NCBI GenBank assembly: GCA_014649555.1
Contig: BMTG01000004.1
Span: 372,001 to 436,000 of the forward strand
Length of the DNA stretch: 64,000 nucleotides
Direction of reading: 5' to 3'
From: Streptomyces globisporus
Lineage (GTDB): Bacteria > Actinomycetota > Actinomycetes > Streptomycetales > Streptomycetaceae
A model generated the notes under the pieces. The model was not told the DNA's origin and did no database searches. It worked only from the letters and a program-made list of their open reading frames with translations. Shown here piece after piece: positions 16,804 to 26,422 of the stretch (the stretch's first letter is position 1; every line of letters begins with the position of its first letter). The position numbers and the translations under genes are program-made.

Positions 16804-19476
16804 ATGACCGACCCCGTAGGAAAGCTTCCGAGCGAGCTCGACCAGCTCCCGGACCGTGACCCCGAGGAGACCGCCGAATGGGCGGCCTCCCTGGACGCCG
16901 TCACCAAGGCTGCCGGCCCGCACCGCGCCGCGTACCTGATGCGCCGCTCGCTGCAGCACGCCGAGGGCGCCGGTCTCGCGCTGCCCAAGCTGCTGGAGAC
17001 CGATTACGTCAACACCATCCCGACCGCCGCCGAGCCCGCGTTCGACGGCGACCTGGAGATGGAGTCGAAGATCACCGCGTGGAACCGCTGGAACGCGGCC
17101 GCGATGGTGACCCGGGGCGCCCGGTACGGGGTGGGCGGCCACATCGCCACCTTCGCCTCGGCGGCCTGGCTCTACGAGACCGGCTTCAACCACTTCTTCC
17201 GCGGCAAGGAGGGGGACGGCTCCGGCGACCAGCTCTACATCCAGGGCCACGCCTCCCCCGGCATCTACGCCCGCGCCTTCCTCGACGGCCGACTGAGCGA
17301 GCAGCAGCTCGACAAGTTCCGCCAGGAGTCCGGTGGCGAGGGCCTGCCCTCCTACCCGCACCCGCGGCGGCTGCCCTGGCTGTGGGAGTTCCCCACCGTG
17401 TCGATGGGCCTCGGCCCGCTCTCGGCCATCTACCAGGCGCGCTTCAACCGCTATCTGGCCAACCGCTCCATCAAGGACACCGCCAACTCGCACGTCTGGG
17501 CGTTCCTCGGCGACGGCGAGATGGACGAGCCCGAGTCGACCGCCGCCCTGGCCCTCGCGGCCCGTGAGCAGCTCGACAACCTGACCTTCGTCATCAACTG
17601 CAACCTGCAGCGCCTCGACGGCCCGGTCCGCGCCAACTTCCGCGTGGTCCAGGAGCTGGAGGCGCAGTTCCGCGGGGCCGGCTGGAACGTCGTCAAGACG
17701 CTCTGGGGCAACGCCTGGGACGAGCTGTTCCAGCTGGACACCCAGGGTGCGCTGCTGCGCCGCCTGCGCGAGGTCCCGGACGCGCAGTTCCAGACGTACG
17801 CCACCCGCGACGTCGCCTACATCCGCGAGCACTTCTTCGGCACCGAGCCCGCCCTCGTCGAGCTGGCGAAACTGCTCACCGACGCGAAGATCGCCGAGTG
17901 CTTCTACACCTCGCGCGGCGGCCACGAGGCCCGCAAGGTCTACGCGGCGTACAAGGCGGCGGTGGAGCACAAGGGCGCGCCGACCGTGATCCTGGCCCAG
18001 ACGGTCAAGGGCTACACGCTCGGGAAGGGCTTCGAGTCCAAGAACGCCAACCACCAGATGAAGAAGCTGTCGATCGACGAGTTCAAGGGCATGCGCGAGC
18101 TGCTCGGCCTCCCGATCCCCGACAGCGCCTTCCAGGACGGTCTGGTCCCCTACGGCCACCCGGGCGCCGACTCGCCCGAGGTCCGCTACCTCCAGGAGCG
18201 CCGTGCCGCGCTCGGCGGTCCGGCTCCGGCCCGCCGGATGCACGCCTCCGCGCCGCTGCCGCAGCCCGAGGAGCGCGCGTTCAAGGCCCTGTACAAGGGG
18301 TCCGGCAAGCAGGAGATGGCCACCACCATGGCGTTCGTCCGCCTGGTGAAGGACCTGATGCGGGACAAGGAGACCGGCAAGCGCTGGGTGCCGATCGTCC
18401 CGGACGAGGCCCGTACCTTCGGTATGGAGTCGCTGTTCCCGTCGGCCGGTATCTACTCGCCGCTGGGCCAGACGTACGACCCGGTCGACCGCGACCAGCT
18501 GATGTACTACAAGGAGGCCAAGGACGGCCAGATCCTCAACGAGGGGATCACCGAGGCCGGCGCCATGGCCGACTTCATCGCCGCCGCCACGTCGTACGCG
18601 ACGCACGGCGAGACGATGATCCCGTTCTACATCTTCTACTCGATGTTCGGCTGGCAGCGGACCGGCGACCAGATGTGGCAGCTCGCCGACCAGCTCGGCA
18701 AGGGCTTCATCGTCGGCGCCACGGCGGGCCGGACGACCCTGACGGGTGAGGGCCTCCAGCACGCGGACGGCCACTCGCACCTGATCGCGGCCACCAACCC
18801 GGCCTCGCTCAACTACGACCCGGCGTTCGCGTACGAGGTGGCGGTGATCGTCAAGGACGGTCTGCGCCGGATGTACGGCCCCGACGCCGAGGACCTCTTC
18901 TACTACCTGACGGTCTACAACGAGCCGAAGCCCCAGCCCGCGATGCCCGAGGGCGTCGAGGAGGGCATCGTCAAGGGCCTGTACCGCTTCAAGGAGGGCA
19001 CGCCCGCGACGGCGGACGCGCCGCGCCTCCAGCTGCTGGCCTCCGGTACGGCGATCCACTGGGCCCTGGAGGCCCAGGAGTTGCTGGCCGCCGACTGGGG
19101 TGTCACGGCCGACGTCTGGTCCGCCACCTCGTGGGGTGAGCTGCGCCGCGACGCGCTGGCGGCCGACGAGGCGCTGCTCCGCGGTGAGGTGCAGGTCCCG
19201 TACGTGACGCAGGCGCTCTCCGGCGCCCCGGGCCCGGTGCTCGCGGTCAGCGACTGGATGCGCCAGGTCCCGGACCAGATCAGCCAGTGGGTGGAGCAGG
19301 ACTGGTCCTCGCTCGGCACGGACGGCTTCGGCCTCTCCGACACCCGCGACGCGGCCCGCCGCCACTTCGGCGTCGACGCTCAGTCGATCGTGGTGGCCTC
19401 GCTGGCCCAGCTCGCCAAGCGCGGCGAGGTCCCGGCCTCGGCGGTCAAGGAGGCCCGGGAGCGCTACGGGATCTGA
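16804..19476 (+). CDS. aceE: Pyruvate dehydrogenase E1 component, homodimeric type
   Basis: 890 residues, the full length of homodimeric E1. The N-terminal region carries P-x-N-T-I-P-like T-I-P-T-A-A-E-P. Thiamine diphosphate-binding residues lie in G-D-G-E-M-D-E-P-E-S followed by N-C-N-L-Q-R-L-D-G-P-V-R-A-N; the histidines of H-A-S-P-G-I-Y-A-R and the motif G-Y-T-L-G are also present. The C-terminal third contains the transketolase C domain. It decarboxylates pyruvate and acylates the E2 lipoyl groups, with the nearby sucB E2 and lpd E3 as partners. The upstream 256-bp region has a palindromic candidate operator. Confidence 0.95.
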   Translation: MTDPVGKLPSELDQLPDRDPEETAEWAASLDAVTKAAGPHRAAYLMRRSLQHAEGAGLALPKLLETDYVNTIPTAAEPAFDGDLEMESKITAWNRWNAAAMVTRGARYGVGGHIATFASAAWLYETGFNHFFRGKEGDGSGDQLYIQGHASPGIYARAFLDGRLSEQQLDKFRQESGGEGLPSYPHPRRLPWLWEFPTVSMGLGPLSAIYQARFNRYLANRSIKDTANSHVWAFLGDGEMDEPESTAALALAAREQLDNLTFVINCNLQRLDGPVRANFRVVQELEAQFRGAGWNVVKTLWGNAWDELFQLDTQGALLRRLREVPDAQFQTYATRDVAYIREHFFGTEPALVELAKLLTDAKIAECFYTSRGGHEARKVYAAYKAAVEHKGAPTVILAQTVKGYTLGKGFESKNANHQMKKLSIDEFKGMRELLGLPIPDSAFQDGLVPYGHPGADSPEVRYLQERRAALGGPAPARRMHASAPLPQPEERAFKALYKGSGKQEMATTMAFVRLVKDLMRDKETGKRWVPIVPDEARTFGMESLFPSAGIYSPLGQTYDPVDRDQLMYYKEAKDGQILNEGITEAGAMADFIAAATSYATHGETMIPFYIFYSMFGWQRTGDQMWQLADQLGKGFIVGATAGRTTLTGEGLQHADGHSHLIAATNPASLNYDPAFAYEVAVIVKDGLRRMYGPDAEDLFYYLTVYNEPKPQPAMPEGVEEGIVKGLYRFKEGTPATADAPRLQLLASGTAIHWALEAQELLAADWGVTADVWSATSWGELRRDALAADEALLRGEVQVPYVTQALSGAPGPVLAVSDWMRQVPDQISQWVEQDWSSLGTDGFGLSDTRDAARRHFGVDAQSIVVASLAQLAKRGEVPASAVKEARERYGI

Positions 19477-19502
19477 TCCCCCGCTCCCGCAGGAACCAGC
19501 CG

Positions 19503-19560
19503 AACCCCCGGTCACCGGGCGGGCGCGTCCGACAGCGCGCCCGCCCGGCGGCCGGGGGTT
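19503..19560 (+). terminator. Nested terminator hairpin after aceE
   Basis: An inner 13-bp perfect stem (19515-19527 with 19536-19548) is nested in an outer 9-bp stem (19503-19511 with 19552-19560), followed by TTTC. It sits 27 bp after the aceE stop. Confidence 0.85.
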
Positions 19561-19600
19561 TCGCCGTGGGGCGGGCCCGCCCTGCCGCCACAATGGGCCC

Positions 19601-20584
19601 ATGCGTGCTGCCCGGCTGATCAAGATGGTGCTGCTCCTGCAGGCCCGCCCCGCGATGACCGCCGCCGAGCTGGCGGCCGAGCTGGAGGTGTCGGAGCGTA
19701 CGGTCACCCGGGACGCGCAGGCCCTGTCCGACGCGGGCGTCCCGGTGTACGCGGAGCGCGGCCGGGCCGGCGGCTACCGGCTCGTCGGCGGCTACCGCAC
19801 CCGGCTGACCGGTCTCGCCCGGGACGAGGCGGAGGCGCTGTTCCTCTCCGGGCTGCCCGCCGCGCTGCGCGAGATGGGCCTGGAGGACGCGGCGTCGGCG
19901 GCCCGCCTCAAGGTGTCGGCGGCGCTCATGCCCTCCCTGCGCGACGCCTCGTCCTCCGCCGCCCGCCGCTTCCACCTGGACGCGCCCTCCTGGTACCACG
20001 AGCCGGAGACCCCCGAGCTGCTGCCCGCGATCGCCGACGCGGTCTGGGACGACCGGCTGCTGCGGGCCCGCTACCGCCGGGGCGGGGGCCGCGACCACGC
20101 CGGTACGGAGGTGGCGCGGGAGCTCGCGCCGTACGGTCTCGTCCTCAAGGCAGGGGTCTGGTACCTCTGCGCCCGGGCGGGCGAGGACTTCCGGGTCTAC
20201 CGGATCGACCGCTTCACCGCCGTGGAGGCGGCCGACGAGCGCTTCGACCGGGACGAGGCGTTCGACCTGCCCGGGTTCTGGGCGGAGCGGGCCGCCGGGT
20301 TCGCCCGGTCCCTGCTGCGTATCGAGGTGACCGTACGGGTGTCCGAGCGCGGTGGGCGGATGCTCGCGTACGCCGGTGACCGGGCGGCGGCCGCAGCGGC
20401 GCTCGCGGAGGCCTCGGAGCCGGGCCCGGACGGGTGGCGGACGCTCACACTGCCGGTGGAATCCCTGGATGTGGCGTACGGCCAGCTGCTGGCGCTGGGA
20501 CCCGAGTTGGAGGTGGTGGCGCCCGAGGAGCTGCGGGCACGGTTCACCGAAGCGGCCGAACGCCTGCGCGAGTTGTATCGCTGA
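19601..20584 (+). CDS. YafY-type transcriptional regulator (HTH_11 + WYL domain)
   Basis: 327 residues. N-terminal HTH (residues ~2-60) with L-A-A-E-L-E-V-S-E-R-T-V-T-R-D-A-Q-A-L and the G-R-x-G-G-Y-R-L wing. The central WYL domain (~140-210) has L-A-P-Y-G-L-V-L-K-A-G-V-W-Y-L-C-A-R followed by F-R-V-Y-R-I-D-R-F. The C-terminus is the WCX-like extension. Such proteins are ligand-responsive transcription factors; the effector is unknown here. The start is an ATG with no obvious Shine-Dalgarno, so it may be leaderless. Confidence 0.9.
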   Translation: MRAARLIKMVLLLQARPAMTAAELAAELEVSERTVTRDAQALSDAGVPVYAERGRAGGYRLVGGYRTRLTGLARDEAEALFLSGLPAALREMGLEDAASAARLKVSAALMPSLRDASSSAARRFHLDAPSWYHEPETPELLPAIADAVWDDRLLRARYRRGGGRDHAGTEVARELAPYGLVLKAGVWYLCARAGEDFRVYRIDRFTAVEAADERFDRDEAFDLPGFWAERAAGFARSLLRIEVTVRVSERGGRMLAYAGDRAAAAAALAEASEPGPDGWRTLTLPVESLDVAYGQLLALGPELEVVAPEELRARFTEAAERLRELYR

Positions 20585-20646
20585 AAGGCTTCAATTCGGT
20601 GTCTGCGCGTGCGGGAGCCCCCGGCAGGCTGGATGCTGGACCCGTG

Positions 20647-21168
20647 ATGGACGAAACGGAATTCTGGGAGATCATCGACAGCACCCGCGAGGCCGCCGAC
20701 GGCGACCCCGAGGACCACGCCGATCTGCTGGTGGAACGGCTGACACAGCTCGATCCCGATTCCGTGCTGGACTTCGCCCGGCACTTCGAGGCCCGCTACA
20801 ACCGCGCCTACGCCTGGGACCTGTGGGGGGCCGCGGCCGTGCTGCTGGGCGGGGCGAGCGACGACGCCTTCGACTGGTTCCGCTGCTGGCTGATCGGCCA
20901 GGGCCGGGAGGTCTTCGAGGGGGCGCTGCACGATCCGGACGCCCTGGCGGAGCTGCTGGACGACTTCGACGAGGAGATCGACGGGGACGGCGAGGAGCTG
21001 GGCTACGCGGCCGATGAGGCGTACGAGCAGCTCACCGGGGTGGTGGCGCCGGACCTGGGGCTGCCGCCGCAGCCCGCCGAGCCGCTGGGCTCGCCCGTCG
21101 ACTTCGAGGACGACGAGGCGCTCGCCGCCCGCTTCCCCGAGCTGTGGGACCGCTTCGGGCCGCGGTGA
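20647..21168 (+). CDS. DUF4240 domain protein
   Basis: 173 residues from the ATG at 20647 (a GTG sits directly before it). Acidic soluble protein beginning M-D-E-T-E-F-W-E-I-I-D, with F-E-A-R-Y-N-R-A-Y-A-W-D-L-W-G-A-A-A-V and C-W-L-I-G-Q-G-R-E-V-F. This is the Trp-rich DUF4240 pattern, whose function is unknown. The upstream frame is open as part of the WYL gene region but lacks family-like sequence. Confidence 0.85.
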   Translation: MDETEFWEIIDSTREAADGDPEDHADLLVERLTQLDPDSVLDFARHFEARYNRAYAWDLWGAAAVLLGGASDDAFDWFRCWLIGQGREVFEGALHDPDALAELLDDFDEEIDGDGEELGYAADEAYEQLTGVVAPDLGLPPQPAEPLGSPVDFEDDEALAARFPELWDRFGPR

Positions 21169-21178
21169 TGACCGGCGC

Positions 21179-21700
21179 TCAGGCGGGGCCGAGCGAGCGG
21201 CCCATGCAGACGTCGTCGACGTAAGCCCCGTTCAGGAAGAACTCCCCGGGCAGCACCCCTTCGACGGCGAAGCCCTCGGCGGCGTAGAGCGCGCGGGCGG
21301 GGGTGTTGTGCCCGAGCACCCGGAGTGTGATCCGGTTGGCGCCCTGGCGGCGGGCCTCGGCGCACGCGGCCCGCACCAGGGTCCGCCCCACCCCGGCCCC
21401 GCGCGCCCAGGTCGCCACGGCGAGCCCCCGTATCTGGCGGACGTGGGCGTTGGAGGCGAGCGGAGTGGGCGGGACGAGCCGGATGTACCCGGCGATGCCC
21501 ACCTGACCGTCCGCCTTCTCCGCCTCCACCACGAGGAAGTCCTCCGGCCCGTGCCCCGCGTCGAAGAAGGGCTCGTACGGAGGCACCGGCCTCGGCAGGA
21601 CCGCGTGCAGCGTCGACCAGGTGGACCGGTCGAGCTCGCCGAGTGCGTCGTCGTCGGCGAGTACGGCGGGGCGGACGGAGCGGATTGCGAGTGCGGCCAT
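21179..21700 (-). CDS. GNAT-family N-acetyltransferase
   Basis: 173 residues from the ATG at 21700; an in-frame GTG three codons earlier is an alternative. The acetyl-CoA motif A is I-R-G-L-A-V-A-T-W-A-R-G-A-G-V-G-R-T-L-V (residues ~95-115), followed by L-R-V-L-G-H-N-T-P-A-R-A-L-Y-A-A-E-G-F. The C-terminus F-F-L-N-G-A-Y-V-D-D-V-C-M-G-R-S-L resembles RimI/phosphinothricin-type GNATs. The substrate is unknown. It is divergent from the TIGR01777 gene (64-bp gap). Confidence 0.88.
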   Translation of the reverse strand: MAALAIRSVRPAVLADDDALGELDRSTWSTLHAVLPRPVPPYEPFFDAGHGPEDFLVVEAEKADGQVGIAGYIRLVPPTPLASNAHVRQIRGLAVATWARGAGVGRTLVRAACAEARRQGANRITLRVLGHNTPARALYAAEGFAVEGVLPGEFFLNGAYVDDVCMGRSLGPA

Positions 21701-21763
21701 GGGGGTCACTGTGTCATGGGGTGTTCCCGGTGTTCGAGGCGTTTCATGGGGCAGGATGGGCCC

Positions 21764-22663
21764 ATGCCGAGCTCCCGTATCGCCGTCAGCGGATCGTCCG
21801 GACTCATCGGAGCGGCGCTGGTGCGCTCGCTGCGCGCCGACGGGCACGAGGTGGCCCGCCTGGTGCGCCGGCCCGCCAGAACCGGCGACGAGGTCGAGTG
21901 GGACCCCAAGCGGAGTTACGTGGACGTGGCCGGCCTCGTCGGCTGCGACGCGATCGTGCATCTGGCCGGAGCCGGCGTCGGCGACCACCGCTGGACCGAG
22001 GAGTACAAGCGGGAGATCCGGGACAGCCGGGTCCTGGGGACCGCCGCCGTCGCCGAGGCCGTCGCCTCGCTCGACACCCCGCCCCGGGTCCTGCTCTCCG
22101 GGTCCGCCATCGGCTTCTACGGCGACACCGGTAGCTCCCCCGTCGACGAGAGCGCACCGCCCGGCGACGGGTTCCTGCCGTCGGTCTGCGAGGAGTGGGA
22201 GGCGGCCACCGCCGCCGCCGAGGAGGCGGGGGTGCGCACCGCGCACGCCCGGACCGGACTGGTCGTCGGTCGCGAGGGCGGCGCCTGGGGGCGGCTCTTC
22301 CCCCTGTTCAAGGCGGGGCTCGGCGGGAAGCTGGGCAACGGCCGCCAGTACTGGAGCTTCATCGCCCTGCACGACCATGTCGCGGCGCTGCGCCACATCC
22401 TGGACACGGAGTCGCTGGCCGGTCCGGTGAACCTGACCGGGCCGAGGCCGGTCACCAACGCCGAGGTGACCGCCGCCATGGGCCGGGTACTGCGCCGTCC
22501 CACGCTGTTCCCCGCGCCGGCGTCCGCGCTGAAGCTGGTGCTCGGGGAGTTCGCGGAGGACGTGCTGGGCAGTCAGCGGGTGATCCCGGCGAAACTGCTG
22601 GACTCCGGCTTCTCGTTCGCCTTCCCCGACATCGACGGGGCGATCCGCGCCGCGCTGCGCTGA
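21764..22663 (+). CDS. TIGR01777-family NAD-dependent epimerase-like protein
   Basis: 299 residues. N-terminal Rossmann motif I-A-V-S-G-S-S-G-L-I-G-A-A-L, then the family sequences V-H-L-A-G-A-G-V-G-D-H-R-W-T and S-G-S-A-I-G-F-Y-G-D-T-G, where the Y of the SDR catalytic pair is retained. The C-terminal DUF1731-like segment L-F-P-A-P-A-S-A-L-K-L-V-L-G-E-F-A is present. It belongs to the extended SDR family often annotated as a cell-division inhibitor SulA homologue; the reaction is not established. A tandem-repeat tract follows the stop. Confidence 0.9.
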   Translation: MPSSRIAVSGSSGLIGAALVRSLRADGHEVARLVRRPARTGDEVEWDPKRSYVDVAGLVGCDAIVHLAGAGVGDHRWTEEYKREIRDSRVLGTAAVAEAVASLDTPPRVLLSGSAIGFYGDTGSSPVDESAPPGDGFLPSVCEEWEAATAAAEEAGVRTAHARTGLVVGREGGAWGRLFPLFKAGLGGKLGNGRQYWSFIALHDHVAALRHILDTESLAGPVNLTGPRPVTNAEVTAAMGRVLRRPTLFPAPASALKLVLGEFAEDVLGSQRVIPAKLLDSGFSFAFPDIDGAIRAALR

Positions 22664-22681
22664 GCCGGGCGCGCCTCCGGG

Positions 22682-22775
22682 GCCGGGCGGGGCGTGTAGC
22701 CGTCCGAGCCGGGCGGGGCGTGTAGCCGTCCGAGCCGGGCGGGGCGTGTAGCCGTCCGAGCCGGGCGGGGCGTGT
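22682..22775. repeat. 26-bp tandem repeat, 3.6 copies
   Basis: Three perfect copies of a 26-bp unit (22682-22707, 22708-22733, 22734-22759) plus 16 bp of a fourth. The unit contains GGGCGGGGCGTGTAGCCG. It lies between the TIGR01777 gene and the FAD oxidoreductase gene. There are no spacers, so this is not a CRISPR. Confidence 0.95.
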
Positions 22776-22959
22776 GCGAGCGCCCAGGAACGTTTTGCGT
22801 GCGCCCGGACCGCGTGTGCGACCCCGTGCCCCGGTGCTCCCCGGCGCGCGTCTGACCCAGTATCAGCCATCCTCCTAGCCTCGATGCGAACTCCGGCTTT
22901 CCGGGGACCTGTTGGGGGCAAGAAACCCCCACCAGTCGCACCGACTCGGGGAGGGGCAC

Positions 22960-24402
22960 GTGCGCAGCACGGCACATCACGCAGACGTGATCATCATCGG
23001 GGCCGGAATAGCCGGCCTGTCAGCGGCCCATCTGCTGACCGGGGCGGGGCTCGGCGTCAATGTTCTGGAGGCCGCGCCCCGGGTGGGCGGCCGGCTCGCC
23101 ACCGACGCGGTGGACGGGTTCCGGCTCGACCGCCTCGGCCCGCTGCTCTGCACCTCCTGGCCCGAGCTGACCGGTACCCCGGGGCTCGGCACCGCGGAGC
23201 TGCGGGAGTTCGCGCCGGGGGTCCTGGTCCACAGCGAGGGCCGCCACCATCTCACCGGCGACATACGGAGCGCGAGGGGCGCACTCAAGGCGGCACGCAC
23301 CCGATCGAGCGCCCCCTGGACCCACCGCGCCCCGCGCACGCCCCGCGTTCTCCGGGCTTCCGGGGCTCACGGGAATTCTGCGGCCTCCGGCGCCGCCGGT
23401 TCGGCGCAGGGCGTGTACGGGCACGAGCTCGGCGCTCCGGCGCGCGGCGGCGGCCGGGGCGGCGTGGTGACCGGCGCGATCGACCGGGCCCGGCTGGGCG
23501 CGGCGCTGCACCGGCTGGCTCTCACCCCGGAGGCCCGGCTGCTGGCGCGGCCGGAGCGGTCGGCCGCCGAGGCCCTGGCGGGGGTGGGGCTGCCCGGCCG
23601 TACGGTGGACGGCATCCTGCGCCCGCTGCTGGCCGCGCTGCTCAGCGACCCCGCCCTCACCACGTCGAGCCGGTCCGCCGATCTGGCGCTGCGGGACTAC
23701 GCGCGCGGCGGCCTGTGTGTTCCGGCGGGCGGATCGGCCGCGCTGCCGGAGCTGCTGGCGGCCGCGCTGCCACCGGGCACGGTCCGGACCGGGGTGCATG
23801 TGACGGCCGCCGACATCACCTCCGTACGCACCAAGGAGCACGGCGAACTGGGGTGCCGCTCCCTGCTGCTGGCGACCGGGGCGGGGGCCGCGGCCGAGCT
23901 GCTGCCCGGGCTGCGGGTGCCGGCCTTCCGCCCGGTGACGGTCCTTCACCACACCGCGCCCGCCCCGCCGCCCACGGGCAGGTCGCTGGTGCTCGACGGC
24001 GACCGGTCGGGCCCGGTGGCGTACACCGCGGTGATGAGCGAGGTCGACCCCTCGCGCGCGCCGGAGGGCCGGGCGCTGATCACCTCGACGGTGCTCGGGA
24101 CCCCGCCGCCGGACCTGGACCGGTCGGTGCGGGCGCATCTAGCGGCGCTGTACGGCGTACCGACGGACGACTGGGAGCTGCTGGCGGCCCACCACGACCC
24201 GGAGGCGGTGCCCGCGATGGAGACCCCGCACGATCCGCGCCGCCCGGTGCGGGTGCTGGCCGGGCTGTACGTCTGCGGAGACCACCGGGACACGAGCACG
24301 GTCCAGGGCGCGCTGCACTCGGGCCGCCGGGCGGCCGGGGCGATCCTCACCGACCTGGGCGTCCGGGGCGCGCACGAGGGGAGCCTGCCCAGGGCCGCGT
24401 GA
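22960..24402 (+). CDS. FAD-dependent amine-oxidase-like oxidoreductase
   Basis: 480 residues from the GTG at 22960, which has GGGGAGGGG upstream. N-terminal dinucleotide fold V-I-I-I-G-A-G-I-A-G-L-S-A-A followed by the R-V-G-G-R-L motif of the amine oxidase/phytoene-desaturase group. The C-terminal FAD motif is Y-V-C-G-D-H-R-D-T-S-T-V-Q-G-A-L-H-S-G-R-R-A-A. Residues ~105-170 are low-complexity Arg/Ala/Ser/Gly and probably disordered. The substrate is unknown; no pathway genes adjoin. Confidence 0.88.
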   Translation: MRSTAHHADVIIIGAGIAGLSAAHLLTGAGLGVNVLEAAPRVGGRLATDAVDGFRLDRLGPLLCTSWPELTGTPGLGTAELREFAPGVLVHSEGRHHLTGDIRSARGALKAARTRSSAPWTHRAPRTPRVLRASGAHGNSAASGAAGSAQGVYGHELGAPARGGGRGGVVTGAIDRARLGAALHRLALTPEARLLARPERSAAEALAGVGLPGRTVDGILRPLLAALLSDPALTTSSRSADLALRDYARGGLCVPAGGSAALPELLAAALPPGTVRTGVHVTAADITSVRTKEHGELGCRSLLLATGAGAAAELLPGLRVPAFRPVTVLHHTAPAPPPTGRSLVLDGDRSGPVAYTAVMSEVDPSRAPEGRALITSTVLGTPPPDLDRSVRAHLAALYGVPTDDWELLAAHHDPEAVPAMETPHDPRRPVRVLAGLYVCGDHRDTSTVQGALHSGRRAAGAILTDLGVRGAHEGSLPRAA

Positions 24403-24492
24403 GGCCGGGCCGGCCGGAGGCGCGGGACGCGGTGCGGAGGCCGTCCGGGCCCCGGGCCCGCGTCGCGCTCGTCCCGCCCGGCCTCTGCGGGC

Positions 24493-26109
24493 TCAGCCGA
24501 GGGCCGCGACCCGGTCGCGGTAGCCGCGTACGGCGACCGCGTCCCGGTAGGGCTCCAGGCTGCGCTCGAAGGCACGGACGTACTCCGTGGCGCGCACCGA
24601 GCGCATCTCGGCGGCCTGCTGGGCCGCCTCCGCACCGAGCTGGCATGCCTGGTCCAGCTCGCCGAGGCCCAGGCGGGCCGAGGCGAGGACCACCCGGCAG
24701 AACAGCCTGCTGCGGGCGTACGCCGGGGCGCGCAGCTGGAGCGAGCGCTCGGCGTGCTGGGCGGCGGCCCGGTACTGCTGGAGGTCGCGGTGGCAGTGGC
24801 CCAGCTCGTCGGCGAGCTGCGCCTCGTCGAAGGTGCGGGCCCAGTGCGGCACCTCGTCGCCGGGGCGCGCGGTCTCCAGGGCGTGTTCGGCGCGGGTCAG
24901 CGCGGCGGTGCAGGAGCGGGTTTCGCCGAGCACCGCGTGGCCGCGCGCCTCGACGGCGTGCAGCAGCGCCTGGACGAGGGGCGGGGCGGCCGAGCCGATG
25001 CCCTGCTGGGCGACGCGGGCGAGCTGGACGGCTTCCCTGCCGTGGCCCAGATAGACCGCCTGCCGGCTCATCGTGAGCAGCACGTAGGCGCCGTATCCGC
25101 GGTCGCCGGCGGCCTGGGCGAGCCGGAGCGCCTGGACGAAGTACCGCTGGGCGAGGCCGTGGGCGGCGATGTCGTACGAGGTCCAGCCGGCCAGCCGGGT
25201 CAGGTCGGCGACCGCGGCGAACAGCCGCCGCCCGGTGGTCTCGCCGTACGTGCCCCGGAGCATCGGCTCGGCCTCGTGCTCCAGATACCGCACGAGGGCC
25301 TGCCGGGCATGCCCGCCGCCGTAGGCGTGATCCAGGGTGCGGAAGAGCTCGCCGACCGAGCGCAGCGCGGCGACGTCCCCCGTACCGACCCGCTGGCCGG
25401 GGCCGCGGTCCGTCTGGCGCTGGCGCGGGACCACGGGCAGCGCCCCGGCCCCGGGGTGCGCCCCTGCGGCGGGCGGGTGCGTCGCGGGCGGGTGCGTGGC
25501 GGTGGGCCCCGACGGGGTGGGCCGGTGCGGTCCGGCGGGCGGGCGCGCCAGGGTGCGGGCCTCGGTGCGCGGCGCCCCGTCCGTACGCCCCGGGTCCGTG
25601 CGCCCTGCAGCGGCGCCCCCGGCCTCTCCCCCGGCGCGGCGGGTGGCCCCGCCGTCCCGGGCCACCCATTCGTCGGCCCGGCCGATCAGCCAGTCGCGGC
25701 TGGGGACGACGAGTCCGGCGGGCGTGAAGGCGATCTTGCGCAGCTCCGTGTGCGTACCGGAGTCCTTGCGCCACAGGCCGCTGACGATGTCGACCGCCTC
25801 GGCGGGGGTGGCCGCGAACTCCAGTCCCGCGTAGACGGGGGCGCACGCGTCGAGCCCGAGGTCCTGCGCGGAGAGCCGTCGGCCGAGCCGCCGGGTGAAC
25901 ACTTCGGCGATGAGCGCGGGGGTGGTGCCGCGCGGCTGCTGTCCCCGCAGCCAGCGGGTGACCGAGGTCTTGTCGTACCGCAGGTCGAGGCCGTGTTCGA
26001 GGCCGAGCTGATCGACCCGGCGGGCGAGGCCCGCGTGGGAGAACCCGGCTTCCGCGATGAGTGAGGCGAGTCGGCGGTTGGGCGTGCGCTGCGAGGGTCG
26101 TTCCGACAT
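24493..26109 (-). CDS. NsdA-like regulator (N-terminal HTH, C-terminal TPR-like helices)
   Basis: 538 residues. Residues ~8-80 look like a helix-turn-helix: L-A-S-L-I-A-E-A-G-F-S-H-A-G-L-A-R-R-V and V-T-R-W-L-R-G-Q-Q-P. A Pro/Ala/Thr-rich linker (~160-240) follows, then a long helical C-terminal region resembling tetratricopeptide repeats ([21 protein letters not shown]). This organisation resembles the Streptomyces NsdA family of developmental/antibiotic regulators. Whether it is NsdA or a paralogue cannot be decided from sequence alone. Divergent from lipB. Confidence 0.75.
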   Translation of the reverse strand: MSERPSQRTPNRRLASLIAEAGFSHAGLARRVDQLGLEHGLDLRYDKTSVTRWLRGQQPRGTTPALIAEVFTRRLGRRLSAQDLGLDACAPVYAGLEFAATPAEAVDIVSGLWRKDSGTHTELRKIAFTPAGLVVPSRDWLIGRADEWVARDGGATRRAGGEAGGAAAGRTDPGRTDGAPRTEARTLARPPAGPHRPTPSGPTATHPPATHPPAAGAHPGAGALPVVPRQRQTDRGPGQRVGTGDVAALRSVGELFRTLDHAYGGGHARQALVRYLEHEAEPMLRGTYGETTGRRLFAAVADLTRLAGWTSYDIAAHGLAQRYFVQALRLAQAAGDRGYGAYVLLTMSRQAVYLGHGREAVQLARVAQQGIGSAAPPLVQALLHAVEARGHAVLGETRSCTAALTRAEHALETARPGDEVPHWARTFDEAQLADELGHCHRDLQQYRAAAQHAERSLQLRAPAYARSRLFCRVVLASARLGLGELDQACQLGAEAAQQAAEMRSVRATEYVRAFERSLEPYRDAVAVRGYRDRVAALG

Positions 26110-26422
26110 CAGCTGTACGGTCTCCTGCCTTCGGGGCCGGACGGGCAGCCCTCATGGGAACGGCGCGAATTTAGCGGCCACCGGGGCGGTCACTGCCACC
26201 CTTTGCTCCACGTTCATCCGATCGTGTGAGGATTCCGGACAGAGCTGACGGAAACGCCCGACACATGAGTGCGCGGCCCGCGCGACCGTGAGACGGCCGT
26301 TCCACCTGCCGGGGGGCCATTCGGGCGACGGTCGTACAGTGGATGGGGGCGCGATCAGTGCAGGGCACCGTCATCCCGGGGACACCCCTCCGGGCCTGCG
26401 GCGTCCACAGAGGGAGGCATCG
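26110..26422. other. Intergenic promoter region, nsdA-like gene / lipB
   Basis: 313 bp between divergent genes. A TACAGT -10-like hexamer near 26335 could serve lipB; GAGGGAGG precedes the lipB GTG. I see no RNA gene or large repeat. Confidence 0.45.

Noticed and set aside
16720-19707. 995-codon minus-strand frame
   Set aside because: Antisense to aceE, which has full-length E1 motifs.
22682-22775. CRISPR-like repeat
   Set aside because: Units are directly tandem with no spacers and no cas genes nearby.
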